Below the pieces are notes generated by a model. That model searched no databases. It was not told where the DNA came from and saw only the letters and a list, made by a program, of their open reading frames with translations. Shown here piece by piece: positions 8,951 to 17,471 of a stretch of DNA of 62,275 nt. Numbering within the stretch: the stretch's first letter is position 1; the number at the start of each line of letters is the position of its first letter. Location: the NCBI GenBank assembly GCA_018645325.1, contig JABGOU010000021.1:1-62275 (forward strand), read 5' to 3'. The position numbers were made by a program, and so were the translations under genes. This DNA is from Desulfobacula sp. (GTDB taxonomy: Bacteria > Desulfobacterota > Desulfobacteria > Desulfobacterales > Desulfobacteraceae).

Positions 8951-10690
8951 ATGATTGACCAAGCATGGAAAACACCTTTCTGGCCTGAAGGAGTAGCACA
9001 CGATGTAACCAATTATCACTACCCTCTGCCCCAAATCCTTGATGACACTGCTAAAAAGTACCCTGATAATGTTTATACCATTTTTAATGGTGCCACCAGG
9101 ACTTATACCCAGGTCAAGGATACTGCAGACAGAGTAGCCACCTTTCTTGCGAACAAAGGGATTAAAAAAGGAGACAAGGTTGCAATTTTTCTTCCCAACA
9201 TACCCCATTTTCCTGAAGTTCTTTTTGGTATCCTTAAATCCGGTGCAACAGCTGTGAATTGTAATCCCGCATATACGCCTTCAGAACTCAATTATCAGCT
9301 CAAGGATTCAGAATCAAAAATAGTTTTTTGCATGGACCACCCCCTTTTATATCCCAACACGGTTAAGGCCATTAAAGACACCCAAATTGAAACGGTTATT
9401 GTCTGCAATATCAAATCTTATCTTCCAAAAATAAAGGCTTTTCTGGGTGGGCTTTTAGGTAAAATACCCAAAGCAGACAAACATGAATCCGGCCATCTCA
9501 TGTTTGATGACATTGTTGCCTCATCCAGCCCGAATCCGCCTACCCTTGATATCAATCCTGATGAGGATACTGCTGTAATGCTCTATACGGGCGGCACAAC
9601 AGGTGTCCCCAAGGGAGCGGAACTGACCCATTCCAATTTCACCTATGATTTGGAAGCTTGTGAAGAATATTTCAGGCTGGTCCATGAAGAGGGGGGAAAG
9701 CCGGAAAAATTGAGGCATGGAGGATATCATACATTTCTTGGCGTTTTACCCTGGTATCACAGTTTCGGTATCACAAGCGCTCTGCTTTTAGGCGCAAAGA
9801 TAGGAAGCAGACTGATCTGCGTACCTGATCCCAGAGCCGGTAATCCGCCTTTTACCGTGGTCCTGGAGGCGGTGCAAAAATACAAGCCTACTTTTATTAC
9901 TGCCGTTCCAACCATATTTGTTGCCTTTACAAACCATGCACTCCTGGACAAATTTGATATTTCATCCATAATGGGATGCCTTTCAGGCGGTGCTCCCCTG
10001 CCTCCGGAAGTGTGCAGACAATTTGAAGAAAAAACCGGTTCTATTATTTTCGAGGCCTATGGACTTACTGAAACCGCGCCTGCTGCCTCTATCAATCCCT
10101 CATTTAAGGAAACCAGAAAAATCGGCACCATTGGTTTCCCTCTTCCGGGAACGGACATGAAAATTGTTGATTTGAATGACAGCACAAAAGAACTTGCCCA
10201 GGGAGAGGACGGAGAGATTGCCATTTGCGGTCCCCAGGTCATGAAGGGATACTGGAAAAGACCGGATGCAAATGAAGAAGTTTTTAGACAAATTAACGGC
10301 AAGCGGTATTTTCTGACAGGGGATATAGGAAACATTGATGAAGAAGGATATATAACCATCACAGACCGTAAAAAGGACATGATCATTGTTGGCGGTTTTA
10401 ACGTGTATCCAAGGGAAGTAGAAGATATCCTTTATTCACACCCAAAGGTTGAATTAGTTGCAGTAGTTGGCGTGCCCGATGAAAAAAGTGGAGAAAAAGT
10501 AAAGGCCTTTATTAAGCTCAAAGAAGGAGAAACAGAAACACAAGAGGGAATTACCGCATTTTGCAAAGAAAATATGGCCGGGTATAAACGGCCAAAATTT
10601 ATTGAATTCAGGGATGAGATTCCTTTGTCAAATATTGGAAAAGTTTTGCGGCGCGTTTTAAGGGATGAAGAGCTTAACAAGTCTGAGTAA
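8951..10690 (+). CDS. Long-chain fatty-acid-CoA ligase (AMP-forming acyl-CoA synthetase)
   Basis: 579 residues starting at an ATG preceded by AAGGAG. It is an ANL-superfamily enzyme that activates a carboxylic acid to acyl-AMP and then acyl-CoA. Motifs: the phosphate-binding loop YTGGTTGVPKG (about residue 215), AYGLTETAP (about 370), the hinge region TGDIGNIDEEGYITITDRKKD, then GGFNVYPREVEDIL and the C-terminal catalytic lysine motif GKVLRRVLR. Length and motifs fit FadD-type ligases, but aromatic or medium-chain acids cannot be excluded. Its last 17 bp overlap the convergent tcdA gene. It stands alone, without beta-oxidation genes beside it. Confidence 0.92.
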   Translation: MIDQAWKTPFWPEGVAHDVTNYHYPLPQILDDTAKKYPDNVYTIFNGATRTYTQVKDTADRVATFLANKGIKKGDKVAIFLPNIPHFPEVLFGILKSGATAVNCNPAYTPSELNYQLKDSESKIVFCMDHPLLYPNTVKAIKDTQIETVIVCNIKSYLPKIKAFLGGLLGKIPKADKHESGHLMFDDIVASSSPNPPTLDINPDEDTAVMLYTGGTTGVPKGAELTHSNFTYDLEACEEYFRLVHEEGGKPEKLRHGGYHTFLGVLPWYHSFGITSALLLGAKIGSRLICVPDPRAGNPPFTVVLEAVQKYKPTFITAVPTIFVAFTNHALLDKFDISSIMGCLSGGAPLPPEVCRQFEEKTGSIIFEAYGLTETAPAASINPSFKETRKIGTIGFPLPGTDMKIVDLNDSTKELAQGEDGEIAICGPQVMKGYWKRPDANEEVFRQINGKRYFLTGDIGNIDEEGYITITDRKKDMIIVGGFNVYPREVEDILYSHPKVELVAVVGVPDEKSGEKVKAFIKLKEGETETQEGITAFCKENMAGYKRPKFIEFRDEIPLSNIGKVLRRVLRDEELNKSE

Positions 10691-11411
10691 TAATGTTTAT
10701 CACCTCAGATGCGATGGAGAGACCGAAAATACCGGGAATCCAGGAAACGGTTCCAATGGGAGGCCTTGACCGGCCATGATCCGGCAGAGCCTCCTGGGTA
10801 TCTTCAGTTAAAAAGGGTTGTTTGTTTAAGGGCTTTTCAATGGAATAAACTGCTTTTACTCCTTTGTAAAGCCCTCGTCTGTGAAGCCTCTGCCTGACAG
10901 CCCTTGCCAGAGGACAAACGCAAGTCTCGCTGATATCTCCAGTTCTTATCATGGAGATATCAGTTCTGCCTGCCGCACCCATGCTGGAAATCACAGAAAG
11001 ATTCATCTGTCTTGCACCAACAATTAGGTTTATCTTTGAATTAAGGCCATCTATGGCATCCACAACCACGTCAATATCTTCAAACAAAAGATCTTCAAGG
11101 CTCTGGGCATTAATAAATGTCTTGTGAATATCAACATTGCATTCCAGGTTAATGTCTTTTACCCTTTCATAGGCAAGAACTGCTTTTTCTTTTCCAATGG
11201 TAGAGTTTAATGCGTATAGCTGGCGATTAATATTTGAAGCATCCACTGTGTCGAAATCAATAAGGTGCAAATTTCCAACGCCTGTGCGGGCAATGGCTTC
11301 TGTTGCATATGACCCCACAGCCCCAAGGCCAAAAACAGCCACTGTTGCATTTTTTATCTTTTCCATGCTTTTTGTTCCGAGAAGCTGTCTTGTTCTTGCA
11401 AACTGATCCAT
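10674..11411 (-). CDS. tcdA: tRNA threonylcarbamoyladenosine dehydratase (E1-like)
   Basis: About 245 residues from the ATG at 11411, chosen because AAAGG lies 7 nt upstream; an ATG at 11429 lacks a ribosome site. It catalyses ATP-dependent cyclisation of t6A at position 37 of tRNAs to ct6A. The ThiF/E1-like nucleotide-binding motif is GLGAVGSYATEAIARTGVG. It continues into DFDTVDASNINRQLYAL (adenylation site residues) and DAIDGLNSK. The C-terminal region is conserved for TcdA/CsdL. It follows tatD by 14 bp and overlaps the convergent acyl-CoA ligase at its 3' end. Confidence 0.9.
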   Translation of the reverse strand: MDQFARTRQLLGTKSMEKIKNATVAVFGLGAVGSYATEAIARTGVGNLHLIDFDTVDASNINRQLYALNSTIGKEKAVLAYERVKDINLECNVDIHKTFINAQSLEDLLFEDIDVVVDAIDGLNSKINLIVGARQMNLSVISSMGAAGRTDISMIRTGDISETCVCPLARAVRQRLHRRGLYKGVKAVYSIEKPLNKQPFLTEDTQEALPDHGRSRPPIGTVSWIPGIFGLSIASEVINIITQTC

Positions 11412-11425
11412 TACCTTACCTTTCT

Positions 11426-12220
11426 TCATCCCAATATGGGATGAAATAGTTTCATACTATTATCATAGGCCTGGTTTGAAAATTTATCAAATTCCATGTC
11501 AACCCTGGCTGATGCAATCTGTGCAATGGCTGGTAAATTTTTGGGTTCATTGAGACGGGATGCTTTTTTCCCCAGTATATGTTCCGGCAAATAAGGATAG
11601 ATATCAGGTGTATCTGTTTCCAGGACAAACCTTTCTTTTGATACCCTTTTCAATGCCCGCACTACTTTTTTAGCATTGGGTTTGGTCACTGACCCTGAAA
11701 AAGAAATATACAGGCCATTTTTTTCAAATATCGGAATCATATCTGCAGATCCGGAATAAGAGTGGATTAACCCTGGAACTTTTAATTTTCCCATTTTTTT
11801 AAAAATATGGATAAACGTTTCCCAGGCGTTTCTTACATGGATATTAATGGGACGTTCAAGTTCTATGGCAAGGATTAGATGATGCTCAAACACCTTGATT
11901 TGGGTCTCCCGGTCACAGGTTTTATCGGTAAAGTCAAGTCCTGTCTCTCCAATGCCGGAAGGATAAGCCAAAAGATAATGCTCAAGATATTCTTTCCATT
12001 TATCAGATATGCTTGCCACAAACCATGGATGAATACCGAAACAGGGCAGAATAGAGTCAAAATCCTTTGACAACTGAGCAGTTAATTCAAAATTTGTTTC
12101 CATGGTGGCACAGGAAACCATGTACTCAACATTTGCTATCTTTGCACGATCCTCTATCCACGGGATATCTGAAATGATCCTTGAATCATGCAAATGACAA
12201 TGTGAATCAACAAATTTCAT
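11426..12220 (-). CDS. TatD-family metal-dependent hydrolase/DNase
   Basis: 264 residues of the TatD superfamily (metal-dependent TIM-barrel nuclease). Metal ligands are visible: HCH in DSHCHLHD at the N-terminus, the Glu in IGETGLDF (about 92), the His in NIHVRNAW, the His in LIHSYSGS and the Asp in LETDTPD. These are the normal positions for the two-metal site. The family shows 3'-5' exonuclease or deaminating-tRNA-related activity, and the exact substrate is unknown. It begins the pair with tcdA; its own upstream ribosome site is weak. Confidence 0.9.
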   Translation of the reverse strand: MKFVDSHCHLHDSRIISDIPWIEDRAKIANVEYMVSCATMETNFELTAQLSKDFDSILPCFGIHPWFVASISDKWKEYLEHYLLAYPSGIGETGLDFTDKTCDRETQIKVFEHHLILAIELERPINIHVRNAWETFIHIFKKMGKLKVPGLIHSYSGSADMIPIFEKNGLYISFSGSVTKPNAKKVVRALKRVSKERFVLETDTPDIYPYLPEHILGKKASRLNEPKNLPAIAQIASARVDMEFDKFSNQAYDNSMKLFHPILG

Positions 12221-12250
12221 TTTTTAGCATACTAATATTAAAACAAAAAA

Positions 12251-12970
12251 TTAAACACAGCCACATACCCATCCCAATTGTTTTGCAGCAAGATCAATAT
12301 CCCATTTAGATTTATCCCTTTCCCCAACATAATTTGAAGCTGACCTGACCTCAATTATGGGAATATCATAAAGCAATGCGATATGGGCACAAGCCGCTCC
12401 TTCCATGGCCTCCATCACAGGGGAAAAAGCTGAATAAATCCTGTCTGCATGTTTACCCGAAGATGTAATTGAAGATACTGTGATAAAAGCGCCCTTGGTA
12501 ATATTGATCTTATTTGATTGGCCTTTTCGGCACAAAATATCATGGTAATGATCCACTTGGTCTTGATCAAAAGAATAAATTCCTTTTCTAGTTTTAAGAT
12601 TTTGCTCAATCAAATCAAAAGGCAGAGGATCATTTTCTATAGAATCTGTTTGAATCCCTGTATGGATATATTGTTCCTGTGTGGCAATGGCCACATCCCC
12701 TATATTACACCCTGTTTGCTTAAAAACACCTGCAATACCCGTCTGTAATACCAAAGAAGGGAATGATTTCTCAAGATACACGGTTAATGCATGGGCAGCA
12801 TTGAACACTCCCGGACCCGTAATCAGAAGATCATATGTTTTAGGGCCGACTTTGCCGGAAATGATTGCCAGCCCGGTTTTGGTCAAATATTTTGAATCAC
12901 CCGGGTGCAGAGCTAAAAAATGAGATATCTCAAAATATGTTGCAGCTAAAATAAGAAGATCAGGATTCAT
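12251..12970 (-). CDS. mqnB: Futalosine hydrolase (menaquinone biosynthesis nucleosidase)
   Basis: 239 residues of the MTAN/phosphorylase-like nucleosidase fold. It is predicted to cleave hypoxanthine from futalosine in the futalosine route to menaquinone. Visible motifs: LITGPGVFNAAHAL (about 70), LQTGIAGVFKQTG, the substrate-binding MEAMEGAACAHIA, and the MqnB-type EVRSASNYVGERDKSKWDI. The last motif favours futalosine hydrolase over 5'-methylthioadenosine nucleosidase. It overlaps aroQ by 11 bp, so the two are coupled, which fits because chorismate feeds the futalosine pathway. A related nucleosidase with another substrate is the main alternative. Confidence 0.82.
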   Translation of the reverse strand: MNPDLLILAATYFEISHFLALHPGDSKYLTKTGLAIISGKVGPKTYDLLITGPGVFNAAHALTVYLEKSFPSLVLQTGIAGVFKQTGCNIGDVAIATQEQYIHTGIQTDSIENDPLPFDLIEQNLKTRKGIYSFDQDQVDHYHDILCRKGQSNKINITKGAFITVSSITSSGKHADRIYSAFSPVMEAMEGAACAHIALLYDIPIIEVRSASNYVGERDKSKWDIDLAAKQLGWVCGCV

Positions 12971-13403
12971 TGATCATATTAGCGATGGCATTTAATGCCA
13001 TTTCATAGCCATAATGGCCGAATCCTGTGATCCGGCCCGTGACAATATCCGCCAGCATTGACTTATGCCGAAAGGCTTCTCTTTTGTAGACATTAGACAA
13101 ATGGATCTCAACCATGGGGCAGGACATCATAGCCAAAGCATCTCTGAGTACAACACTGGTATGGGTTAAAGCTCCCGGGTTAATGATAATACCATCAAAA
13201 TTTTCATTAAAATCCTCGTGAACTTTATCCGCGATTGCGCCTTCATGGTTGGACTGGAAAAAAAATAGTTCCAAGTCCAATAATTCAGATCGTTCTACAA
13301 GTTTTGCGTTTATCTCATCAAGGGTAAGATACCCATATATTTCAGGCTCGCGTTTTCCCAGCATATTGAGGTTTGGGCCGTTAATGATTTGAACTTTTTT
13401 CAT
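12960..13403 (-). CDS. aroQ: Type II 3-dehydroquinate dehydratase
   Basis: 147 residues, the usual length. It catalyses dehydration of 3-dehydroquinate to 3-dehydroshikimate in the shikimate pathway. Typical motifs: IINGPNLNMLGKREPEIYG at the N-terminus (catalytic loop with Arg and Tyr), FFQSNHEGAIADKV, IINPGALTHTSVVLRDAL and VEIHLSNVYKREAFRHKS. The ATG has a GAGGT ribosome site. It lies upstream of and overlaps mqnB by 11 bp, together making a small chorismate/menaquinone operon. Confidence 0.95.
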   Translation of the reverse strand: MKKVQIINGPNLNMLGKREPEIYGYLTLDEINAKLVERSELLDLELFFFQSNHEGAIADKVHEDFNENFDGIIINPGALTHTSVVLRDALAMMSCPMVEIHLSNVYKREAFRHKSMLADIVTGRITGFGHYGYEMALNAIANMINES

Positions 13404-13473
13404 TTTTTACCTCATTTTTTGTAATTGTTTAGCCCATTAAAAGAAGTTATCTCAAAGCCCTGTCTGATGGATA

Positions 13474-14070
13474 TTAGCTATAATTTTGTGCAGCCACAAA
13501 ACCCAGTTCAAAAGCATTCAGATTCTTTTCCAGAAAAGCCTTTTTTGTCCTTCTTTTAATTGCTTCTATCACGTTTTCTTTTGTAAATCCAAGGCTTCCG
13601 GACTCAATTAAAGCGCCAAGAAGAACAATATTAACACTCATCGGGCTTCCGGCTTCTTTGGCAAGTGCCATTGCATCAATGGCCACAAGACTTGCACATT
13701 TGTCTTTAAGCAACTCTTTAATATTCTCAACATCAGGATAAACACCTTTGCCGATGGATACTGTAAAAGGTGGCAGGGTGGCTGTATTTGTGATAACTTT
13801 TGTATCCTTGCTGCATCTGTTTAAAGCTCTTAATGTTTCAGAAGGCTCAAATCCCAGAAGAATATCTGCCTCACCATCGGAAATTATAGAACTTGTTGCT
13901 TCGCCAAAAACAATTGCGGATTCAACAACACCGCCTCGTTGAGCCATTCCGTGTATTTCACTCATCCGAACCTGCACACCTGAAATCAGTGCAGCTTCAC
14001 CCAGAACCTTGGATGCCAGAAGATTGCCCTGGCCTCCCACAGCTACCATGATTAGTCTGGTTGTTTCCAT
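13474..14070 (-). CDS. iorB: Indolepyruvate:ferredoxin oxidoreductase, beta subunit
   Basis: 198 residues of the 2-oxoacid:acceptor oxidoreductase gamma-type fold. The signature VAVGGQGNLLASKVLGEAA is at the N-terminus, followed by VRMSEIHGMAQRGGVVES, typical of IorB. With IorA it oxidatively decarboxylates aryl-2-oxoacids (indolepyruvate, phenylpyruvate) to the aryl-acetyl-CoA, reducing ferredoxin, in aromatic amino-acid catabolism. It follows iorA by 25 bp in the same direction. Confidence 0.94.
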   Translation of the reverse strand: METTRLIMVAVGGQGNLLASKVLGEAALISGVQVRMSEIHGMAQRGGVVESAIVFGEATSSIISDGEADILLGFEPSETLRALNRCSKDTKVITNTATLPPFTVSIGKGVYPDVENIKELLKDKCASLVAIDAMALAKEAGSPMSVNIVLLGALIESGSLGFTKENVIEAIKRRTKKAFLEKNLNAFELGFVAAQNYS

Positions 14071-14095
14071 TCTTATATCATCCTCTTTTTAAAGG

Positions 14096-15946
14096 TTATT
14101 TTTTTACCGGCGTGATCGCATTTTCAGGGCATATCTGTGCACATACGGCACACCCTACACATGTATCTGCATCAATTTTAACCCTCCCGTCTTCAATATA
14201 GAAGGATGGACAGGCAATAGTGTTCACACAATCCTTGTGATCAACACACCTGTCAGATACTTTAAATGCTCTTGGCTTCAGCAGATTCAAGCTTTTTGCA
14301 TACAAGGCGCAAGGCTCCTGGGAAAGAATAACTGAAACACCTTTATACTCCAGTGCTTCCCGGATCGTTTCAATGCTCTTTTTTACCTTAAATGGTTTGA
14401 TTACTGAAACATGTTCCACACCCAGGGCTCTGACAAGTTTTTCAATATTCACACGGCCAAAACCATCCAGACCGAATCTTTCCATGTCCACACCCGGATG
14501 GGGCTGATGTCCGGTCATGGCAGTGGTACCATTCTCAAGTATGACCAAAGTAAAATTATGGTCATTAAATACTGCATTAACCAACCCTGTAATACCGGAA
14601 TGGAAAAAAGTTGAGTCCCCAATAAAAGAGACCACTTTCTGATCTGTGGCTTTCCCAAATCCGCAGGACGTACTCACCGAAGATCCCATGCAGATAACAA
14701 AATCGCCTGTATTTAACGGCGGTAGAAAACCCAGGGTATAACAACCAATATCAGTGGGGCAGATGATATCCATATCCCCTGCTGCCTGCTTCACCTCATA
14801 AAAAGTTGCCCTGTGAGAACACCCTGAACAAAGATTTGGCGGCCGCATTGGAATTGGAGGAACATTATCGGAAGACAATTTTTCTCTGGGTGTATACTCA
14901 ATACCAAAATAAGAGGCAATATTCTCTCTCACCATGGCAGGATCATATTCAGAAAGCCGAGAGAAAAGTGTTTCTGATTTGCCATTAATGGGAATCATTA
15001 ATCCTTCTTCCTGAGCAAAAGCTTTTACAGTTTCTTCCATAAAAGCTTCACCTTCTTCAATCACCAATACTTTTTTACAATCTTTTAAAAAATTCTTGAT
15101 CAATTTTTCCGGCATGGGATTTGAAAACCCCAATTGTAAAATTTTTGTATCCTCTTCAACACCAAGATCTTTTACTGCATCAAGGGCATAATGGAAACTT
15201 ACACCATTTGCAATGATGCCGAACTTTCCCGATCCTTTGATTGGATTAAAGTCGGATGATTCACAGATGTCTTTGGCTTTCTCCATTTTTTCAAGCAGTT
15301 TAACATGAAGCTGTCGTGAAACTGCCGGGACTGTCACACATCTTGAGGGTTCTCGAATAAATTCCCCTTTGGTTTGTCTTGGTTTCATGTCGCCAAAGGT
15401 CACAAAGGCATTGGAATGGTTGATCCTTGTGGTGGTTCTTAACAGAACAGGCTGATGCAGTTCTTCTGAAAGATCAAAGGCATATCTCATCATTTCTTTG
15501 GCTTCAGGCACAGAAGACGGTTCCAGCATGGGCAAATTCCCAAACTTGGCATAATATCTGTTATCCTGCTCATTCTGGCTTGAAAACATGGCCGGATCAT
15601 CTGCTGAAAGGATGACCATGCCGCCTGTCACACCGACATAGGCCAAGGTCATGAGAGGATCTGCTGCTACATTTAATCCCACATGTTTCATCATGCAGAA
15701 CGTACGAAGTCCTGAGTTGGCAGCCGCTGCCGCCACTTCCAGCGCCACTTTTTCGTTTGTGCTGTACTCAAAATAAAGGTCTGATTCCTGGGACATCTGG
15801 AAAAGATTCAGCGATATTTCAGAAGATGGGGTGCCAGGATAGGTAGTGGCAAAAGCTACACCAGCCTCAATCGCACCCCTTGCAATGGCTTCATTTCCTA
15901 GAAGCATAATTTTTTCACCTGGACTGTCATTTAATAATTTGTGCAT
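14096..15946 (-). CDS. iorA: Indolepyruvate:ferredoxin oxidoreductase, alpha subunit
   Basis: 616 residues, the family length, starting at an ATG with an AAGGAG site. Domains in order: a pyrimidine-binding 2-oxoacid oxidoreductase domain (GNEAIARGAIEAGVAFATTY near the N-terminus), a swivel domain, the thiamine-diphosphate domain with GDSTFFHSGITGLVNAV and ENGTTAMTGHQPHPG, and a C-terminal ferredoxin domain with CVGCAVCAQICPENA and a preceding CVDHKDCVNTIACP. CSGCSHRATFYE marks the join. It uses ThDP and iron-sulfur clusters to make aryl-acetyl-CoA. It is in an operon with iorB and a small His-rich protein gene upstream. Confidence 0.96.
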   Translation of the reverse strand: MHKLLNDSPGEKIMLLGNEAIARGAIEAGVAFATTYPGTPSSEISLNLFQMSQESDLYFEYSTNEKVALEVAAAAANSGLRTFCMMKHVGLNVAADPLMTLAYVGVTGGMVILSADDPAMFSSQNEQDNRYYAKFGNLPMLEPSSVPEAKEMMRYAFDLSEELHQPVLLRTTTRINHSNAFVTFGDMKPRQTKGEFIREPSRCVTVPAVSRQLHVKLLEKMEKAKDICESSDFNPIKGSGKFGIIANGVSFHYALDAVKDLGVEEDTKILQLGFSNPMPEKLIKNFLKDCKKVLVIEEGEAFMEETVKAFAQEEGLMIPINGKSETLFSRLSEYDPAMVRENIASYFGIEYTPREKLSSDNVPPIPMRPPNLCSGCSHRATFYEVKQAAGDMDIICPTDIGCYTLGFLPPLNTGDFVICMGSSVSTSCGFGKATDQKVVSFIGDSTFFHSGITGLVNAVFNDHNFTLVILENGTTAMTGHQPHPGVDMERFGLDGFGRVNIEKLVRALGVEHVSVIKPFKVKKSIETIREALEYKGVSVILSQEPCALYAKSLNLLKPRAFKVSDRCVDHKDCVNTIACPSFYIEDGRVKIDADTCVGCAVCAQICPENAITPVKK

Positions 15947-15980
15947 ATGATCTCCTTATCTTAAAGGCAGTTTACTATAA

Positions 15981-16286
15981 TTATGAATATAATTTTTCTG
16001 CATCCTCAAGGGATGCCGCATATCCTTTAAATCCATCAACGTCTTCGCATGAAAGAATTGAAGCAGATGCAAAAAATCCTTCCACCATAGTTTTCTCACC
16101 ATGCTTTATCAGGCCCATAAAAAGGACAGGAACAAGACTGATATTATCTTTTCCTTTTTTAACGGCAAAATCGCAGGGTTCTTTTGTATTGTAAACAGCA
16201 TATAAACTATTTTGCACGGGCATCAGCTGAACAATCTCGGGATAATGGTGGTGGTCATGGGTATGATCGCTGCAATGATTACACAT
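15981..16286 (-). CDS. Small His/Cys-rich-N-terminus protein of unknown function
   Basis: 101 residues from an ATG with an AAAGGTG ribosome site. The N-terminus is a metal-binding-like string, MCNHCSDHTHDHHHYPE, with two Cys and six His in the first 15 residues. The remainder looks like a compact alpha/beta domain (YAVYNTKEPCDFAVKK; LVPVLFMGLI; VEGFFASASIL) without recognised family features. It lies 34 bp upstream of iorA and reads the same way, so it may be co-transcribed. A metal-handling or accessory role is only a guess from the His-rich tail. Confidence 0.65.
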   Translation of the reverse strand: MCNHCSDHTHDHHHYPEIVQLMPVQNSLYAVYNTKEPCDFAVKKGKDNISLVPVLFMGLIKHGEKTMVEGFFASASILSCEDVDGFKGYAASLEDAEKLYS

Positions 16287-16373
16287 AAATTAACACCTTT
16301 CATTATAATCTTTGAATAATTATCAAATATCTGTATTTTAGCAAATTCCACATAAAATTATATGCTTAGCTTT

Positions 16374-16398
16374 ATTATAGCCATCATATGGCTATAAT
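16374..16398. promoter_or_regulatory. Perfect 11-bp inverted repeat with 3-nt centre (candidate operator)
   Basis: ATTATAGCCAT and ATGGCTATAAT flank a CAT centre, about 90 bp upstream of the His-rich protein/iorAB genes and downstream of hslO. Neither strand has a T-run after it, so it is not a standard terminator. The arms contain TATAAT in both orientations, so the dyad could overlap a -10 element of the leftward operon. The regulator is unknown. Confidence 0.4.
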
Positions 16399-16522
16399 AC
16401 ACTATGGGTATTTATAATATATATTTTAATTTTTGCAACAAAAACTATGAATTTTATTAATATTTTCTTTAATACCATTTTTATAAGAGTTAAAAATATC
16501 TATATTGGTAGACACAAATGGC

Positions 16523-17449
16523 TTATCTCCCAAGGCTCTTTAACTCCTCTTTATTGAAATGGTAGGCTGAATTGCAATGGTGACAGAGCACTTCTACAGG
16601 GAAAGGGCCGTTTTTTAACATATCTTTTTTTTCTTTCCCAGGTAGATTTTTTAAATACCCTTCCATTCTGTCTTTTGAACATCGGCAAAAAAATTCCACC
16701 CTGCTATTGTTCAAAAACTTCGGTTCAAGGCTTAAAAAAACCTCATTGATAATTTCTTGTGGTTTATGACCTTTGGCAAATAATTCACCCAATGAATCAA
16801 TGTTCTGAATCATTTTTTCAGCTTTAATAACCTTTTCAGGAGCAGCACCGGGAAGTGCCTGTAGAAAAATCCCACCTGCCCCTTTTACGGATTCTTCTCC
16901 ATCAAAAAAAACACTTAATTTAAACCCTGTGGGAATCTGTTCTGATATTAAAAAATAATTGGCCAGATCTTCCGCTATGGATCCATGCACAAGACTCACC
17001 TGTCCGGAATAAGGTGTGGGGGCATTATCCAGATATTTCGTCATAGTAAGAAACCCTGCACCATAAAGGGTTGACAGATATTTTATTTTTTCAATATTTT
17101 TTACTTGAATCTTCCTTGTTTTAAGACACCCTCTGACTTCTCCAAACACATTTGATTCAACTTCCAGTCCTTTGACAGGTCCTGAACATTGAATATTCAT
17201 AATAACCCTTTCATTTTTCCCTTTAAGAGTCGAACAAAGAAGGCCGGCTGCAATATAACCTTGTCCTAGTATGAGGGTTTCCAAAGGTCCTAAATCGTGG
17301 TTTGCCCTCATTTCATTCACCATCCGCGTGGAGTGAATGATTGCTCCGCGCATCTTCTTATCCGCCATTACAAATCTGAAAATTCTGTCCTTTGCAGATG
17401 CTTTAAATTGTTCTTTTAAATCTTTATTAAAAATATCTTTTTTAATCAT
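16523..17449 (-). CDS. hslO: Hsp33-family redox-regulated molecular chaperone
   Basis: 308 residues, the usual length. It is a cytoplasmic holdase that is activated by oxidation and unfolding of a C-terminal zinc centre. The N-terminal substrate-binding domain includes TRMVNEMRANHDLGPLETLI, with LSTLYGAGFLTMTKYLDN and PYSGQVSLVHGSIAEDLA in the middle. The four zinc-ligand cysteines are in FFCRC (about 267-269) and EVLCHHC (about 289-294), matching the CxC...CxxC pattern. It lies 22 bp downstream of the YifB/ComM gene in the same direction. Confidence 0.93.
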   Translation of the reverse strand: MIKKDIFNKDLKEQFKASAKDRIFRFVMADKKMRGAIIHSTRMVNEMRANHDLGPLETLILGQGYIAAGLLCSTLKGKNERVIMNIQCSGPVKGLEVESNVFGEVRGCLKTRKIQVKNIEKIKYLSTLYGAGFLTMTKYLDNAPTPYSGQVSLVHGSIAEDLANYFLISEQIPTGFKLSVFFDGEESVKGAGGIFLQALPGAAPEKVIKAEKMIQNIDSLGELFAKGHKPQEIINEVFLSLEPKFLNNSRVEFFCRCSKDRMEGYLKNLPGKEKKDMLKNGPFPVEVLCHHCNSAYHFNKEELKSLGR

Positions 17450-17471
17450 ATCTCATCTTCTTTCCATATTA

